A DNA stretch of 64,000 bases from Tyto alba (GCF_018691265.1 NW_024881282.1:23642899-23706898); one strand, 5' to 3'; numbered from the stretch's first letter, positions 37,101 through 50,900 are shown. The notes: generated from the letters alone by a model not told the origin. Numbers and translations: made by a program.

Positions 37101-37994
37101 CACAGGGCTCTTATCTCCCCACAGTGCCCGTGCCTGTACAGGACTTCCAGCTGAGGAGATAATTTATATTTTCACAAGGAGATTGATGCTGGTACAACTA
37201 CCAGTGTGAACAGTTACGCTAGTACGAAGGTGCCATACTCCGTTAAATCTGGTTTCCCTTCCTGTATTTGTACAGCAGCATCCCTGCAGCCACATTTGAG
37301 TCTGTGCTGCTTTAATTGCACCAAAGGAGTTAAAAGGAAAGAGCTGAGCCAAGCGTGTCCCGCAGCCGGCTGCTGGCCGAGCCGTGTGGGCTGGGGTGTG
37401 AGGAGGCAGGACCCCGGCCCCCCTGCAGCTCTTCCAGCTTCGGGTATGCACGCTCATGCTGTTTTACATGTGTGCACACAAGATTCATCAGTAAAGCTTC
37501 GCTTTGACAGGAAAAGCTGCATCTCCGTGAGGACCTCATGGTGCAAGACAGCAAAGCTTTGACTGCTTTCTCTCTGGGGAGGCTGGTTTGCCGCGCTCCC
37601 TGTGATGGAACAGGCCAGCAGACCGTTCACTCACCTTCTGTTATTTTGGCCCGTTGCAATAATCTGTGTCTGATGTGAACAGGGTTATTGAAAATGAACC
37701 CCCAAATGTAAGGCCTGCAGATCTATAACTAGATACCGCATCAGAGAAGTGGGTAAAGAAAAGACAGGGTTTTCATCTGAAAATTGCCAAAACAACAAAG
37801 TGGTGTGTTGGTTGATTTGTGACTTCGGGGTCTCTGCCACCACAGAAAATGAAGAGAGGTGGAGACGGAGCAGTGCAAAACCCAGAGGCTTCTGTGAGTT
37901 AAAACAAACTGTTTCACTTTGAGACACTTTCAGACCAGATGGTTTTGACACGTGCCTTTGGAAAAAAATAACCAATTGTGACCAGCAAAATCTG
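22116..37994. other. Long gene-free stretch
   Basis: About 16 kb in which no conserved coding exon, RNA gene or clear transposon could be recognised on either strand. It contains homopolymers A22 (22389-22410), A18 (24134-24151) and A19 (35144-35162), an (AT)n tract at 29367-29382, a purine-rich block near 24679-24710 and a small imperfect direct repeat at 26237-26290. The nature of the region (intron or intergenic) cannot be settled from sequence alone. Confidence 0.5.
29356..29388. repeat. A12 followed by (AT)n microsatellite
   Basis: A run of A passes into about eight AT units and then GTATAT. It is a short AT microsatellite likely to vary in length, and is non-coding. Confidence 0.9.
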
Positions 37995-38480
37995 ACCCCG
38001 GCAGCGAGTGCTCTGGGTTTGATGCAGAGCTGCCAGCGAGGCCTCCCCTCTCTCCAGGGCGGCCTGCCTCACCGCTGGCTGCAGGACGCCCAACACCAGC
38101 CAGAATTTCTTTCCTCCCGCCGCTGGGAAGAGGTGGGTGTTGATGGGAGCCCTGTCAGCTGCCGTGCCCGCTCGGCACGCCCGTGCTCCCGGCTGCAGGG
38201 AGGTTAGGAAGGCTGCATGGCTCAGGTTCCCGGCCACGCAGCCTCCCGCCCTGCCCCGCCATCTCCACACCTCCCACTCCTGACACCTTCATCTTTTCCC
38301 CCCGAGACGGCCCTGCCGAGGACCTGCTTGCCCCTCAGGGTTGTGCCAGGCGCTCCCGCCACCAGCCCGCTCCAACCACGCTCAGCCGACGGGTCCTGCT
38401 GAGACATAGCAAAGCTGGCCCCGCGCCGCGGAACAGCCCAGGGTCTGCGAGCCCTGGAAAAAAACTGCGGCGTTACCAGC
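37995..38480. promoter_or_regulatory. Orphan CpG island
   Basis: I count about 34 CpG in roughly 480 bp at GC content in the mid-60s percent, for an observed/expected ratio near 0.7 by hand estimate, which meets the usual CpG island criteria. It is far from the island at the left end. Frames are open on both strands through it (plus 38183-38698, minus 37914-38270), but their proline/arginine-rich content fits GC-rich chance frames and I recognise no protein. Possibilities are an alternative promoter, a non-coding RNA promoter or an intragenic island. Confidence 0.55.
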
Positions 38481-40524
38481 CCTGGGGGAGCCCAGAGAGC
38501 ACCCTGCTCTTGAGGGAGAGCAAAACCAAGGCAGGAGCTGTTGCGAAGACCTTACTTTGCCTCCCAGTGAGTAGTAGAAAGCCCCACCCAAGTTTCACTC
38601 CTCACTCCCACTTTATATTAAAACCAAACAAAACCAAAATAAAAATCAACATTTGCTACTGTGTGTTGCCCTTGCTGCCATGTGACCCAAGCATGTGATT
38701 AAGTTGTTGATTTTTTTTTTTTTTTTATAGGATCAAATTCATAGCTGCTGTAGAAGCCTGCGTAACTTGTTAGAGCAACTCTCTACCCTGGCAAGTTACA
38801 CAAGCCGGGGAGCTTCTCCCTGCCCCAGGGTATCCTACCTATCTCTGCCTTCTCCCTTTCCGCATGGCTCCTCCTCGCCGTCCTTTTGTAAAGGCATCGG
38901 CTGTACTCATTTTTGGGAAAACGGGCAGAATTCCTCTTAGCTGCACTGTTGGAGCTTGGTGAGAGGCCCCTGTGACGAGGCAGTATTTCTTCCAGCCTTT
39001 CCTCCCCCTGGAAGTGTTGCTTAAATAAAAGGAAAGGACGAGCCTCCACTCAAAAACAAAAAAAAAAAAAGACCGGGCTTGCCAACCTGCAGCGTGCTTG
39101 GCGCTTGACTTCCCTTCGCAGTCTGCACGGCTCTGCCTGGGCAGATCTGTTTCGTCACGTTGCACGGCTGGACTGGATGGGGCTGTTTGCGTCAGGACCG
39201 GTGTTTGTTCCCAGCTCTGCTGAATGATCCAATGTTACTCGTGCTGGGGGGCCACCACGTTGTAATGGGGCCCCTTCCCTCCCTGGCAGGCAGGAGCTCC
39301 ACAGGACGCAGGAGGGGCAGGCAGAGCCTTTGCAGGAGAGCGGGTCTTCGCGAGGGGACACACTTACTGAAGGAGTAGGAATCACTGTGACCCTGCTTGC
39401 GATGTCCTTCTGTGACCAGCGTGCGCTGGGTTGGGCCAAGTCCCAGCTGCTTCTCAGGTCTCAATAGTTCCTATGAGCAATGAGGGGAGCCCCTCCTTCA
39501 GGGACCACCTTTGCTGCAAGAGAAGGGGCGAGCCTCTGAGATCCCTTCCCAGCCCTCAGCTGCTAGATGATCTCAGGTGAAGTATTTATGATCCTGGAGC
39601 CCAGCCACAGGTCCATGGTTACACAGAGGCATGAATGGGAACCAGTATTGAGACACTGTCCTCAACGTGCAGGTGAGGAAGCACCAGAGGTGTGAAATGC
39701 CCGTGTTTACCTTGGTGGTAATTATCGGTTACTACCTCTGCTGCTTATTGCGGCGGAAGATGAAAGATACGTTGCCAACACTACCGATCTCCTCAGTTTG
39801 CCCCAAATCCCCGTGTGCTTCCAAGTGGTGCAACGCGCAACCTTCCTGGGGTTTGGCTTTAATTACAGACATGCTTTTTGTTCACAATAGTAGGTGCCAA
39901 CCTTTCTTACAGGCTTCATCTCCTCATGCCGCTGTTCCCAGCAGCCTGGGGTGGCCTCTCCACTCTTTCTCCAGGGCTCAGTGCTGTTGGCTTGCTGGTG
40001 GTGCTTGTACCTGCAGACACCACCGCACTGTGGAGACACTACGTGGGTTTTGAAGTAGAGATCGAGTGTAACAGCCCTACAATGATTGTGATCTGTATCG
40101 CTGATGCACAGAAAATGTCTCTCTGCCCATCCAAGGCCACCCGGCAGAAAGCAAATGCTCACCTTGGCCATATGACAAGGATACAAACTACTGTGGTGCT
40201 CTCCCATTGCCACGTGGCTTTAGTTGGGATGTTAAGCTGTGTATTTCTCACTGGAAATAAACATACTATTTTCCTAGAGGTGGTTTGGTTTGTGTCTGTC
40301 AGACATAAACCCTGGAGGCAACAGTGGACAAAGTGCTTGTTTTTACTCTTCCTCTCTGTTTCCCCTCTTCTGTACTTTGCCATTCTATCTTCCATCTTCT
40401 TAGAAAGGTAAATCTTTGATCATAACAATTTATCATAGCCTCTTTTCATACTGCTTGGATTTGAATAAGAAAGTCACAGACTCTGAAACTCACTGCAAAC
40501 ACCTTGAATGGCCCCACTCGTTGT
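38481..40524. other. Non-coding DNA, no gene seen
   Basis: No gene was recognised. A T16 run lies at 38711-38726. A stretch around 39600-39700 recalls MIR-type sequence but is too weak to call. Confidence 0.5.
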
Positions 40525-40574
40525 AAAAAAAAAAAAAAAACCCAAAACAAACCAAACAAAACAAAAAAAACCCA
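40525..40574. repeat. A16 plus (AAAC)n-like A-rich tract
   Basis: Sixteen A are followed by irregular CAAA/AAAC units, with a further A11 run at 40601-40611. It lies about 140 bp left of a CR1 fragment but is not part of it, since CR1 has no poly(A) tail. Confidence 0.85.
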
Positions 40575-40715
40575 ACGTGGTGTTAGTGCTTTTCTGTTTT
40601 AAAAAAAAAAATCAGAAATCAGAGATGATATTTGGAAAAGCCACATTGCTTTTAATGGTAGTTCAAACTGTCAGAACCAGCATATTTCAGGCTTCTTATG
40701 TCAGTGCTTAAGTAG

Positions 40716-40888
40716 GAAATCATAGAGCCATAGAGTTGCTTGGGTTGGAAGAGACCTTCAAAAATCATCTGGTCCACCCTGCCCCTGCTGTGGGGCAGGG
40801 ACATCTTTCACTGGATGATCCAACCTGACTTTGAACGTTTCCAATGATGGGGCATCCACAACTTCTCTAGGCAACCTATTCTGGTGTT
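40716..40888 (-). mobile_element. CR1 3'-end fragment (about 170 bp)
   Basis: In antisense on the plus strand are the standard CR1 3' blocks: AATCATAGAGCCATAGAG, GGGTTGGAAGAGACCTTCAA, ATCATCTGGTCCACCCTGCC, GGCAGGGACATCTTTCACT and GGGGCATCCACAACTTCTCT. The copy runs leftward on the minus strand and is 5'-truncated within the 3' untranslated/C-terminal region. It is moderately diverged and has no coding capacity. Confidence 0.93.
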
Positions 40889-43800
40889 GGGGTGTCAGTC
40901 AGCATACATCACACCCCCAAAATATGTCTATTTCTAGCTTGTTTAGTTTTGCTGTATTCTGGCCCTTTTTGCTTATGGGCTGTACGGACTGTGTGAGGAC
41001 CCAGTTGCTTCTCTGAGCTCTAGAGCTCTCTCCTATGGCATATTTTTCTGAAATTCCTTCTGTCCCGAGGATGTCAGGCAGATCATGTCTGGTTTACGTC
41101 AGAGCACTTGTGTCTCTGACACAGGTAAGGGGGTCTGTGCCCCACTGGTTTCTTTCTGCTGAACAGGAGCCTGTGGATTTATTGGTTTTTTAAATCTTAT
41201 TCCCGTGGTTGGAGAAGGTTCTGTTTTGCCAGATCAACAAACTGTCAGCATGGAGATGCCAGTTATCCATATGTCCCTAAGTAATTAGCTGGATAGGGTT
41301 CAGTGTGCTGTCTTCGGGAGCAGTCAGTATCGTTCTTTGGCTTTCTCTTGTCGAAAATAACTTTCTGCTCCTGACAACCATCTCTCTTCTCAAAACTCTT
41401 ACTTTTCTTTAGCAATACCAGCGGGAGACACATTTATTATGGCAGATATATATCTGAATAACGGACCTTCAGTTTTCCAAATTTCAACTTTAACGTTGTC
41501 TACTTTTCACCTTTCAACAAAAAAAGATATCTAAAATATTTTGAGAAGATCTGTCATTTTCTGAGAAACTCTGTTAAAAAACAATTTTCAGTTCCTCCCT
41601 TTCCTCCCTGCCAGTATTCTCTGGCAGGCGTTTTTTTTTTTTTTTCTGGAGGGGGACACACATACATGTCTGTTTTTTTCTCAGCCTGCAAAGCCTACAG
41701 GCCAGGGATTGCCCCTATACTTGTACAGCTACTGAGAGCAGAAGGCTGAACCTTTTCACAAATAGTTCAGATGATTTAATTCTCCCAAAGCAAAAGAGAG
41801 GGGAGGAGTATTCTTGCCACTCGCAGGTCTCTCCTATTTCCCCATGAAAAGTCACACAGACTTCTAAGCTAGAAAAGGGAGAAGCATCGAAGACGCTCCG
41901 TAGTCATGATCACGATTAAGCTGAAGCTGTTAGCCAGAGCTGCATTTCAAAAGTCCAAATGTTTGCCATGCAGAAGGCTTCAGCTGCAGTGAGGGGGGCT
42001 GCTTTAGAGATGATCTTCCAGACTCTAAACAGCAAGTCTGTTGCAATAACTCTGTTGATCAAATAAAATTTCTGTTCACAGTGCAGAGCCAAAAACAGTT
42101 TTTGCTTGCAGCCTTGAGGGGTATTTCTTGGCTCGTGGTTGATGTTTTAAGCAATGTGCAGCTCTACAAGTCATTACCAATGTTTGAAATCTCTTCCTTC
42201 TTATTATTATCCTCAGAGATGTGGAATGAAGACTATTTACCTTCCCCTCATAGTTCATTATGATTATTAAGCGGTAGGAATGAGGACATGTGCATGAGAG
42301 TTGGATATAGCAGGCCTGTTCTGGCTGTGTCAACATTATTTCCCAAAGAAGAGAGTATATTCAGAAATACAGCCAAGTTTTCCTTTTTTCTTCTCCTAAC
42401 TGTATTTGTGTACAAAGATTTCAAGATTTCACAATGCCATGTTATGTATGCACTGTTTGATGAAGCAGTAACATGAGGTTTCTCATTGCCAAATTACCAA
42501 GACACTTAAAGAAGTCTCTTCTTTAATAATCAGTTGCCTTATACCTTCAGATTCCAGTGTTGGGTCTTACCTCTGCTTGCTGTCTCAGCTGTCTTTCCCT
42601 GCCCCCCGCCCCACGCCACCTCGCTGGATTTAAAGCTATTTTAGTTGTCCCACCTGCCCCCTGGGGCCCTACCAGTTTCTTTAAAACGGATCCTCAGGCC
42701 ATCTCTGTGAAGTAAGGCGTGACAGAGGTCCCAGCATAGATGGGGTGGTGTAAGCTCTTGAGATGTGTCCGCAGTGCACCCTGCAACAGCCCTTTCCAGC
42801 CGGTGTGGCCACGGGCTGCTGCGCAGTGCCATGCAGAGCTGCTGCCCAGGGTAGGAAGGGCCCGAAGTTTGCATTAACCCTGGGTTATATAGCAGCAGAA
42901 GAGCAAAGCTTGTGCAGGCAGGCTGTGCTGATTCCAGCCTCAGGGGCAGCGTGGGCTCTGCAGGGCGCACTCGCTTGGTACGGTGTCGGCGCTTCTTGAA
43001 GTCCTTCATGGCTTTCTAGCTGCATGGTTGGGCCCTGTTTTCAAAACAGACTCATTTACTTGAGACTTCCACACGCTTCATGTAACATTCAGGCTCCTCC
43101 ACGTCAAAATCTCTTTGAAAAATGCAAGTCACTGTTATAAATCGCTGGAGGCAGTGTGTGGATTTATTGGCACACCTGGGATCTGCTAGTGTTAGTTCTT
43201 TTAGGCCCTTTTTGCAGAGGATGGGGAGATCACAGTGGGGAAGATGCTGCTATTGATGACAGTGGGAACAGAGAGCTCAGTCTGCGATGGGTGCAGAGCC
43301 TGATCTGCCCTCTCCTTCCCCAATCCTTTTAAGTTTAGGCTTGGCAGGTCACTGGAGGAACATTTGTCCTCTAGATGGAGAGGACCGAAATTTCTTAGGC
43401 TATTTATGTGTCTCGTTTCATAAACACAACATCCACCCTTAAATATAAATGAGATGTCTGCATAGCCCACGTACACTTTCACGTCATACAGTTTTTCTCC
43501 TGAAAAGCAGGATTTTGCCTACTCTGAAGAATGTGCTTTTTTTCTGGATGCATCCATTCGCACCATCTCCCCATTGTCCATATCCTTTATCCTCTGCTTC
43601 CAGGTCACTGTGACATTACATTGGAGTCTGCAGGAGCAGGAGCTGTCTCGTGGCTTGTTCATGTAGCACCTACAAAAATGAGTTTTTAATCTAAACACAC
43701 ATCCCTAGTACATAATATGCAATAAATTGGCATAATGAAAATGGATAAACTGGGAACGCAGCTCACTGTGGAAATAGTACCTAATATGGGAATAATTCCT

Positions 43801-46800
43801 AACTCCTTGGGGTTCCAGTACTCCTTTCTGCTTTTCTCTTTTTTGCATTCAAAAGCATGCTCACCGCAAGATGGTTTGTGTTAGGAATGATGACATTTGC
43901 TTAATTAAATTTCAAAAATATCTAAGTGGCAGCCCTACTGGGACAGAGTCAAGAACTTTTCTTTTCCATGTTTTCTGGTGCTTAGACAATGTTGTTGGTT
44001 GGTGACTAGTGAGTTTTCAGTTCATACATTTAACACCACATTGCTGACAGCAAATATAATTTAACTCTTCACTCTAGAAGCCCTATCAATACACATCTGT
44101 CATTATATCCTAGTTGTGCTAGAATAGCAAAAGAGAGAGCATCATTAACTAATAATTCAGGAGATATGTGGATGGCTTTTGTTAATAATATTACCAGGTG
44201 TTTTGTTAGAGGGATTCTACTAACTTTGGTAATGTCACTCCTGTGGTCCCCAGGAGCCAGTACTCACAACCAGGATCATGCTGCATTGGACCCTGAACGA
44301 GGAAGGAACAAAACACACGTGTTCCAGAGGAGCTGGCTCTAAGAAATAATAGATGGATATGGGCAGGATAGTGCCACCAGGAGCATGTAGAGCCGAATGT
44401 AACATATAGTGCCCACTTGGGCTTTTTCCTGGTAGCATTGCATTCTGACCTATCCACTGCTTTAAAAAACAATACCCAAGATCTTCTCTGTAGGTGGGTC
44501 AGGACTGAGTTGTCTTTTAAGCAGTAGCAGATGTTCGGATCCCAATAAGACCATGCAAAGCTGTGCGTATGTATAAAATGCTGTCAGTCGCCAGCGCTGA
44601 CTGGGTACTCCTCTGGCTCCAGAGCATCCATACAGCCCAGTGCGTACAGCAGCTCTCCCCAGCCCTCATGCCCGTCTCCCTGCCAGCTGGAAGTACGGTA
44701 CGTGCAGGTGGGCTTTCGAATTGCAGCACGTCCCAGCGAGGTGCAGTATGTGGTGCCGGTGCAACCCTGAGGGGGACTGTAGCTGCTCCGTGTCATCCTC
44801 CTGTGATGCCACCTTTGCCATTCCTTTTGTCTCCGTTCAGTCTGGTTTAGTTAGGACCATCACAGCTACCACGGTACCACTGCTGCAAAGAGCTCCCCAG
44901 AACGACTGGCCCAGTCGTGGTACTGGGACGGTGAGCAGAGGTTGCGGGGCTGCTGTCTGCTGGGTGAGGAGAACTTGCCAGGGGCAAGTCGTCACGGGCT
45001 GAATATAGTTTGGGGTGAGAAGTCTAGCGCAGGCACCTGGGCTTCCAGCATGCTCTTGGGTGGCGAGAAGCCCTGAGGCAGCACTTTTGTGCCATGTCTT
45101 CATTTTGAGGTTCAGATCTGGTCTTAGGGGCATCTCAGGAGCCCTGGGAGGCATTGTGGGTGGTATTGGGGCTTTGTGTGTGTGTGTGCTGTCAATTCAA
45201 TATGGAATTCAGAGGGGAAAAATATAGCTTTTAGTCAAAACAGCAATTAGCGTTATTAATTGCTGTAGTGTAATTAAAACTGGAGAGAACAGACAGACAG
45301 ACCAAGTAACCCAGATGCATCCAACCGGGCAAAACAAGTCGTGTATAAACAGTCTCTAAAAATGTTTACAAAGTCCAAAAGAAAGAGAAAGTACGAAAGA
45401 TTTTTTTTTTTTTTCCTGCCTGAAAGCAGAGGACACAGGCTCTGGTTCTTTGTCCCTTCCACCACTGTTGGGCAGTTTGCTGCTGGTGGTGGCATGGCCT
45501 GTCTCTCTTCTGAGGTGCCGGGGCTCCCCATATTATCCAAGCACTTCCACCAGTTATCTAGCCATTTCTGCAGTCTCTGCCAGATGCATCAGCAGAAGCG
45601 TAACCAAACACAGGCACCCACTCATTTGACTTCTTTCTCTTCTGATCTTTTCTCTGTATCAGGAGCACGAAATCCTCCACTACCCTGGAGCAATCAGTCA
45701 TTAACAACAACCTTGCTACTGCCAGGGTGCTGCTCAAGCCTATACAGCCAAGGATACTTCTGGGAAAGACTGAAAACTAATTTTGTTTTTCAGCTGCTGC
45801 AGAAAAGGGTAAATAACCATTTAAAACCCCCGTGGTTTTATTTTTACCCACAACCCACCTGGGACAGCACTGTAGGGCCGTAGCACTGCAGAGGGATGGC
45901 TTGTCACAGGCTGTAGCCAGTGCTGCCATAAGGAATTCACTCTGCAAATAGATTCCCTTTTCCCAAGAGAGGGGAACTTGGCAGGGGACATCCAGAGGAT
46001 GCAAAGGGCTAGCAAACTTTACAAAGTTTGGGGCATGGAGCTGATATTCTCTGGCTAAGGATACCCAAGGGCCAAAGAGTTGCTTCAGACAGGCAGAGGA
46101 TGCTTCATGGTCTGTCTGTTACCAGAAGAGGAGCCAGCTGAAGTGCCTGTGGAGTGGTGTGCATGGGTACACCATGGTGGAAGCAGTAAGAGAGTCACTA
46201 TGGCCAGGAAACTCAAGTGAACAGAAGATGCTGCAGGGAGGCATGGTCTGGGTTAGTCAACGACAAGCAGAAATCCCTGCAGCAATTGCCTCCTGCCCTG
46301 GGATACCTCTTCTTCTACCATTTACCTCTAAGTGAAGCAACAGGACTGTCAACACTCATGTCCAGACCGTGCTCCCAGGACCACAAGCCACATTTGGAGG
46401 AGTCTCCTCCGTGGGTTGGAGGAGAGCACAGCATGCTGCTGCTGGCTGTGGGAGGGGGAAGCAGCGTAGAGGAGGGGCTTGGATTTCTTAACCTTGACTG
46501 TTAGTTTGTTGGAAGCTGGCAGCTTATTAAACCAGCAGAGGAAACCTTGCTTGTTTTTTTTTTTTTTTTTCCCCTCTATGCATGATAATGACACCCATTT
46601 TAAATTACCCTCCTTAGAAAGGCAAGGGAGTATGCCAAAGAAAGAAAAATGTGGTGGAAGAGCAGGAGGCGAAGCATGCAGCACTCAGCAGAGCTGCTTT
46701 GGCGTTCCTTGCTGCCCCCCATTCACTAGAACCAGACTCAGCTTTGGTTTCCCAGATTTCAAAGGCAGCTTTTCTAAACTCCCCAGTTTCCCAAGGCATG

Positions 46801-47627
46801 TGTAGGGCCAGCAGTCTTCTTTGTACTTCTCACCTGTGTCCCAGCATCCTCCTCAGTGTGCAGCTCGGAGATGCTATTTTGGGGATCCCATGACATACCT
46901 TGCAAGGAGTCTGTAATGAGACTGGGGTGGTTGGTTGTCCCCACCTCTGGCAGCACATTCCATCCTACAGGAGGAACAGAGGATGTTGGAGAATATTTGT
47001 GCCATGGGACAAGGTGGTGATTCAGCTGTCAGAGGTCCTTTGCTTGACTTGGTGCTGCTTTTCATCCAGCTTGTGCACTTCAGCTTTCTTTACAATCTGG
47101 TACTCACAAAGCTGGGTGTACAGTTAGGAGGTTAGGAGATCCTCTTGCTCTAAGTGGAGGCACAGGGCTTCAGCTTGTGCACGTGCACATCTCCTGTGTA
47201 ACTATGTTTATCTCCCTGAAGCCCAGACTGACCCGGTGGAGTTCAAAACTGTGGCCACTGTGGCCCCACACAAGACGTGGGATCGTTCTGAGAATTATTA
47301 CTGCCCCAAATGGGAGAGACTGTGCAGTCCTGGGTGACTGAGAACTTGCACCCCCAAGGAGGTGGTGTTCACAGCTGAGAAAATCCTGCTCTTGCTTTTA
47401 GTTTTTTGTGAAGCCAGATATTTGAGACAATTTCTGTTTCCAGAGCTTTCTGTTTCAGACCACGTCTGAATGCGTGAGCAGAAGAAAAAAGGTTTCCAAA
47501 CCAATTTTCTGAAGCGATTTCTAAACACTCTTTCAGGCCTTTCAGACCGCAGTGCCAGATCCTTAGCTAGCATAAAAGGACATGGATCCACAGAGCTGAA
47601 CAACGTTTGGCTCCTTCGCTAGGAGAA
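40889..47627. other. Non-coding DNA, no gene seen
   Basis: About 6.7 kb with short frames only. T-runs at about 41630-41645, 45401-45414 and 46554-46570 are the notable simple sequences. No exon, RNA gene or transposon was recognised. Confidence 0.5.
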
Positions 47628-47960
47628 GCACAGAAACACAGAAACATTGGTTGGAAGGGATCTCTGAAGGCCCGAGCTTGTCCAGACTCCCTCTTAACAC
47701 GGGACTATCACACTAGGTCACGTCAGCCTTGGTGTTGTCTAGCCAAGTATTGAAAACCTCCAAGGATGGAGAGTCCCACTCTCTGGGAGATGTTTTCCCT
47801 AATGTCCATTCTCATCTCCCAAGCTCCAGCCTGGGCTTGTTGCCCCTTATTTTTCCATCCACCATGCGCAGGAGGTGTTGGGCTAAACCCAAACAAGCCC
47901 TTCTCATAGCCTGTGTGCTCTGTCCCGACCATCTCAGTATCCCTCTCACTGGGCCAGCCC
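47628..47960 (-). mobile_element. CR1 fragment, diverged subfamily
   Basis: The antisense CR1 3' end is readable on the plus strand: CAGAAACACAGAAACATTGG, TTGGAAGGGATCTCTGAAGG, then GAAAACCTCCAAGGATGGAG and CGACCATCTCAGTATCCCTC. The CAGAAACA repeats are the degenerate terminal octamers. The match fades after about 47960; a possible continuation (CAGGCCCAAACAAGGTGTGACC) reaches about 48110. It belongs to a subfamily different from the copy at 40716. The C-terminal ORF2 codons it would contain are not in one intact frame. Confidence 0.8.
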
Positions 47961-50900
47961 GCACCAAGAGGTCCAGAGTGACATGGTACATCACCAGCAG
48001 CCTCCAAGGAATAACAGTTTCTCTCGTCCTGCCAGATTCCTCCCACAGCCTGCCAGGTACTTTGTCCCGTCGGCCACGCCAGCACACCCCAGGCCCAAAC
48101 AAGGTGTGACCCGTAATTTGTAGCAATGAGAACAGGAGCAGGGGTTTCATTCCCTGCACTGGGGATAGTGCAGTGAGCAAGCGGTTTCAAAATCCAATTT
48201 CATAGACGCAGAGATTACGTTAATCTCTTAATAGCTAAACAATTCCATTTTCAAGATAGGACAACGCATGGGATGTTCTTGACAAAACTGGTGCTTCAGA
48301 GCTGCCTACATCAGGTTTAAAATCCCAACTCCTAACGATAGAACCGATTGTATCTTTTCAGACAGTAGCACTGCAAAACTTGCATTTAATCTCCTCTTTT
48401 TATAACATGCTCTAGCTGCCTGGGCTTGCCTGTTGGGAAGCAAATGTAGATTGACTTTGCCTTCAAACACCATATGAGGAAACTCACTCAGCCCTCACCA
48501 ACTGATCTTGGGGGCCTGTGGAATGATAAAAGCTCAAGTTATCAAAGTATCTATAAACTGCCTTCTGATTTCTAGCTGGAGCACCTCCCTGAACCTCGAC
48601 CCTTTGATTTAAGGTGGCTGCTTTCTTTCACCATGTCTCAACAGGCAGAAGAGGGCATAGCTTTAATTCCTGTTGGCTCAGTCGCATTAGCTCAACATGA
48701 CTGAAAAGCCCTCCTCATGTCCAGAAACGCAGAAGTGAATGTGGATCTACATTGGAAAACCTCTGCCCGTATTACAAGTGCCTTGTAATATACAGGGATG
48801 TTTTCATACTGCCAAAAATATTGGTGTTAAAGTACTTTTCTTGTTGATGCTGTTCTGCTTGGAGAACCAAAATTGGCTCTCCTGGGGAAGACGCTATTTA
48901 TTGGGCTAGACTGCACGTTTTCAGAGAATTTGCAGGTTTTGTGGTCTAGGCATATCCATTTTGGACTGATTTTTAGTGTTTGTGTTGTGATTTAGGGTTC
49001 TGACAAATGAGCTCTAGTGAATGATGGTGAGGTGAGTGAAGAGGTGACCCACCCAGCTGTTTATTCCTTCTCTGCTGGCACAGATTGCTATCCCTGCAGC
49101 GGAGTTGGCAGAAGACAGCATATGTCCAGGGCAGGGCTGCCGCAAATGGCATTTGAGTTGAAATCTCCAAGGAGATGGGATTAGACTAGATAGAAGACTG
49201 GGAACTAGAGATACTGAGATATCGTCCATAATGGTTTATGCCCATCAAGACCAGCACTGCTGCCATGCTTCAGGTCCTTCCAGCTTCTGCCCCATGCTTC
49301 TGTCCCCTCTTTGCACCAGAAGTGGCGGTTGTCTGATCCTAATAGGAGACGATTCGGAGACTTCAACCAGCCAAATGATCTCCTCATTCACCTAGAAGGA
49401 GTATGGGGGACTGAAACACCACCAGCTTCTATCAGTTTAATCATACCTCTCTCTCAGACAAAGGTACCAGCGTCCTTCGGGTGTCTCAGCTCCACACTAG
49501 CCTTTGGTGGCAGAGCGGTGTCAAGCAGCAGCAGGTTATAATGTCTTCATCTGCTCATCTGTTTTCCAACCAAAAGGTCTCCTGAGGCTAGGGGCTCCCT
49601 CTGATGCTTCTGTATGGCCAATTAGTAAGGCCTCTGATACCAGGGAGGTTGCCCCTTGCCCTTCAGCTGTACTCTCCACTCCGCCACAGGCGTAGCCCGC
49701 TGTGGCAGGTGGCACTGCTGCGAGATGTGGAGCTGCCGTTAGCCGTCGCCTCCTCCCTCTCCTGACTCGGAGGGTGGCTAGCCAGAGGCTGCCCTTGCAC
49801 CCTGGTGCAGCGGCAAGCAGGAGCCACTGCAGGGGGGATTCGGGACTGGCTGACCTCAGCAATATCGCCAGGCTAAAACGCATGAGAGTTTTTCTCTCCC
49901 TGGCTCATTACTAACACGGAAAAAATCGGCGGGAAAAAGACTGGGCCTTAAATACACAACGCATCTTTCCCCACCCATCACCACCTAACCGATAAGCTGC
50001 TCCAGGCTATGTTGTTTATGTTTATGAGTGTTTAATACCGCTTAGCATTTGCGTTTGCCTTGAAGCTACAGGCAGCTCTGTGCTGTAGTGTGCTAAATAT
50101 TTGTGCCATAAGTACAAACAGATGTTTGAAGATCTGCTTTGAAGCAAATCTTTACCCTCTAAATTCTCTCCCAAGACTCCTCGGGAATAGTATACACCAC
50201 TATATTCAGAGCAAAGCCTTGAAGGGCAGGGAGAGAGGAGATACATAGGAATAGTCAGTAGGGGAACAGGAACACATACTCACATCTCTATCACGTAAAT
50301 CCTTCACATCAGTACTTTGGGCGTCAGTTTTCATAAATTTGCCGGGCCTCATTCCTATAAAGCAATCTCTGCTGTGTGCAGGTCTTTTAGGCTTGTTTTG
50401 ACTCACGAGCCAGATTCGCGTCACCCTCAAGAGCTATTGCCTGCAACCTAAATAACCTCCCTACTATCAAAAATCTCAAAATGAACAGGGATAGTAAAAC
50501 CCGAGCAGCGTGCGTGGATGGCTCTTGCTCATGTGTATTGCTTCTCCTAGCTGATCACAGGGATGAAAAGGCTTTATAAGGCAGACAGAAGTGGCATTAA
50601 ATAATTTAACTCTCAGAGTCAAAAACTCGATTCAGAGTCAAAACCTGCGAGATACCCCATGATACTGCATGCCACACGCAAAGCAATGGGGAAGGTTAAA
50701 CAGCCTCTGCCTCAGGCAGCTCCCAATTTCTGTCAAGATGCAACCGAAAACCTGAGAGGGGAAAGGTAAGATGGTAGTGGTGAAACCAGCCAGGATTGTG
50801 CGGTGATTGCTGTGTGGGAGGTTGCAGCCAGGACTCTCAAACGACTCAAACCACTGCGGTATGGCTTTGGTTTTCTTTCTTCTTTTCTCACGTTTTGGGG

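Noticed and set aside
38183..38698. 171-codon open frame in the 38-kb CpG island
   Set aside because: Proline/arginine/serine-rich composition expected from GC-rich DNA; kept only as something to test under the CpG island finding.
39590..39710. MIR-like phrases (GTTACACAGAGGCATGAATG and CAGGTGAGGAAGCACCAGAG)
   Set aside because: The blocks are in the wrong order relative to the SINE consensus and too short to distinguish from chance.
45341..45883. 180-codon open frame on the plus strand
   Set aside because: It includes a poly-phenylalanine stretch from a T-run and otherwise shows no domain or conserved motif.
49180..49210. CR1-like phrase GATGGGATTAGACTAGATAG in plus orientation
   Set aside because: Only about 20 bp match and the adjoining GACCTC...TTCCAACC block is missing, so it is not callable as CR1.
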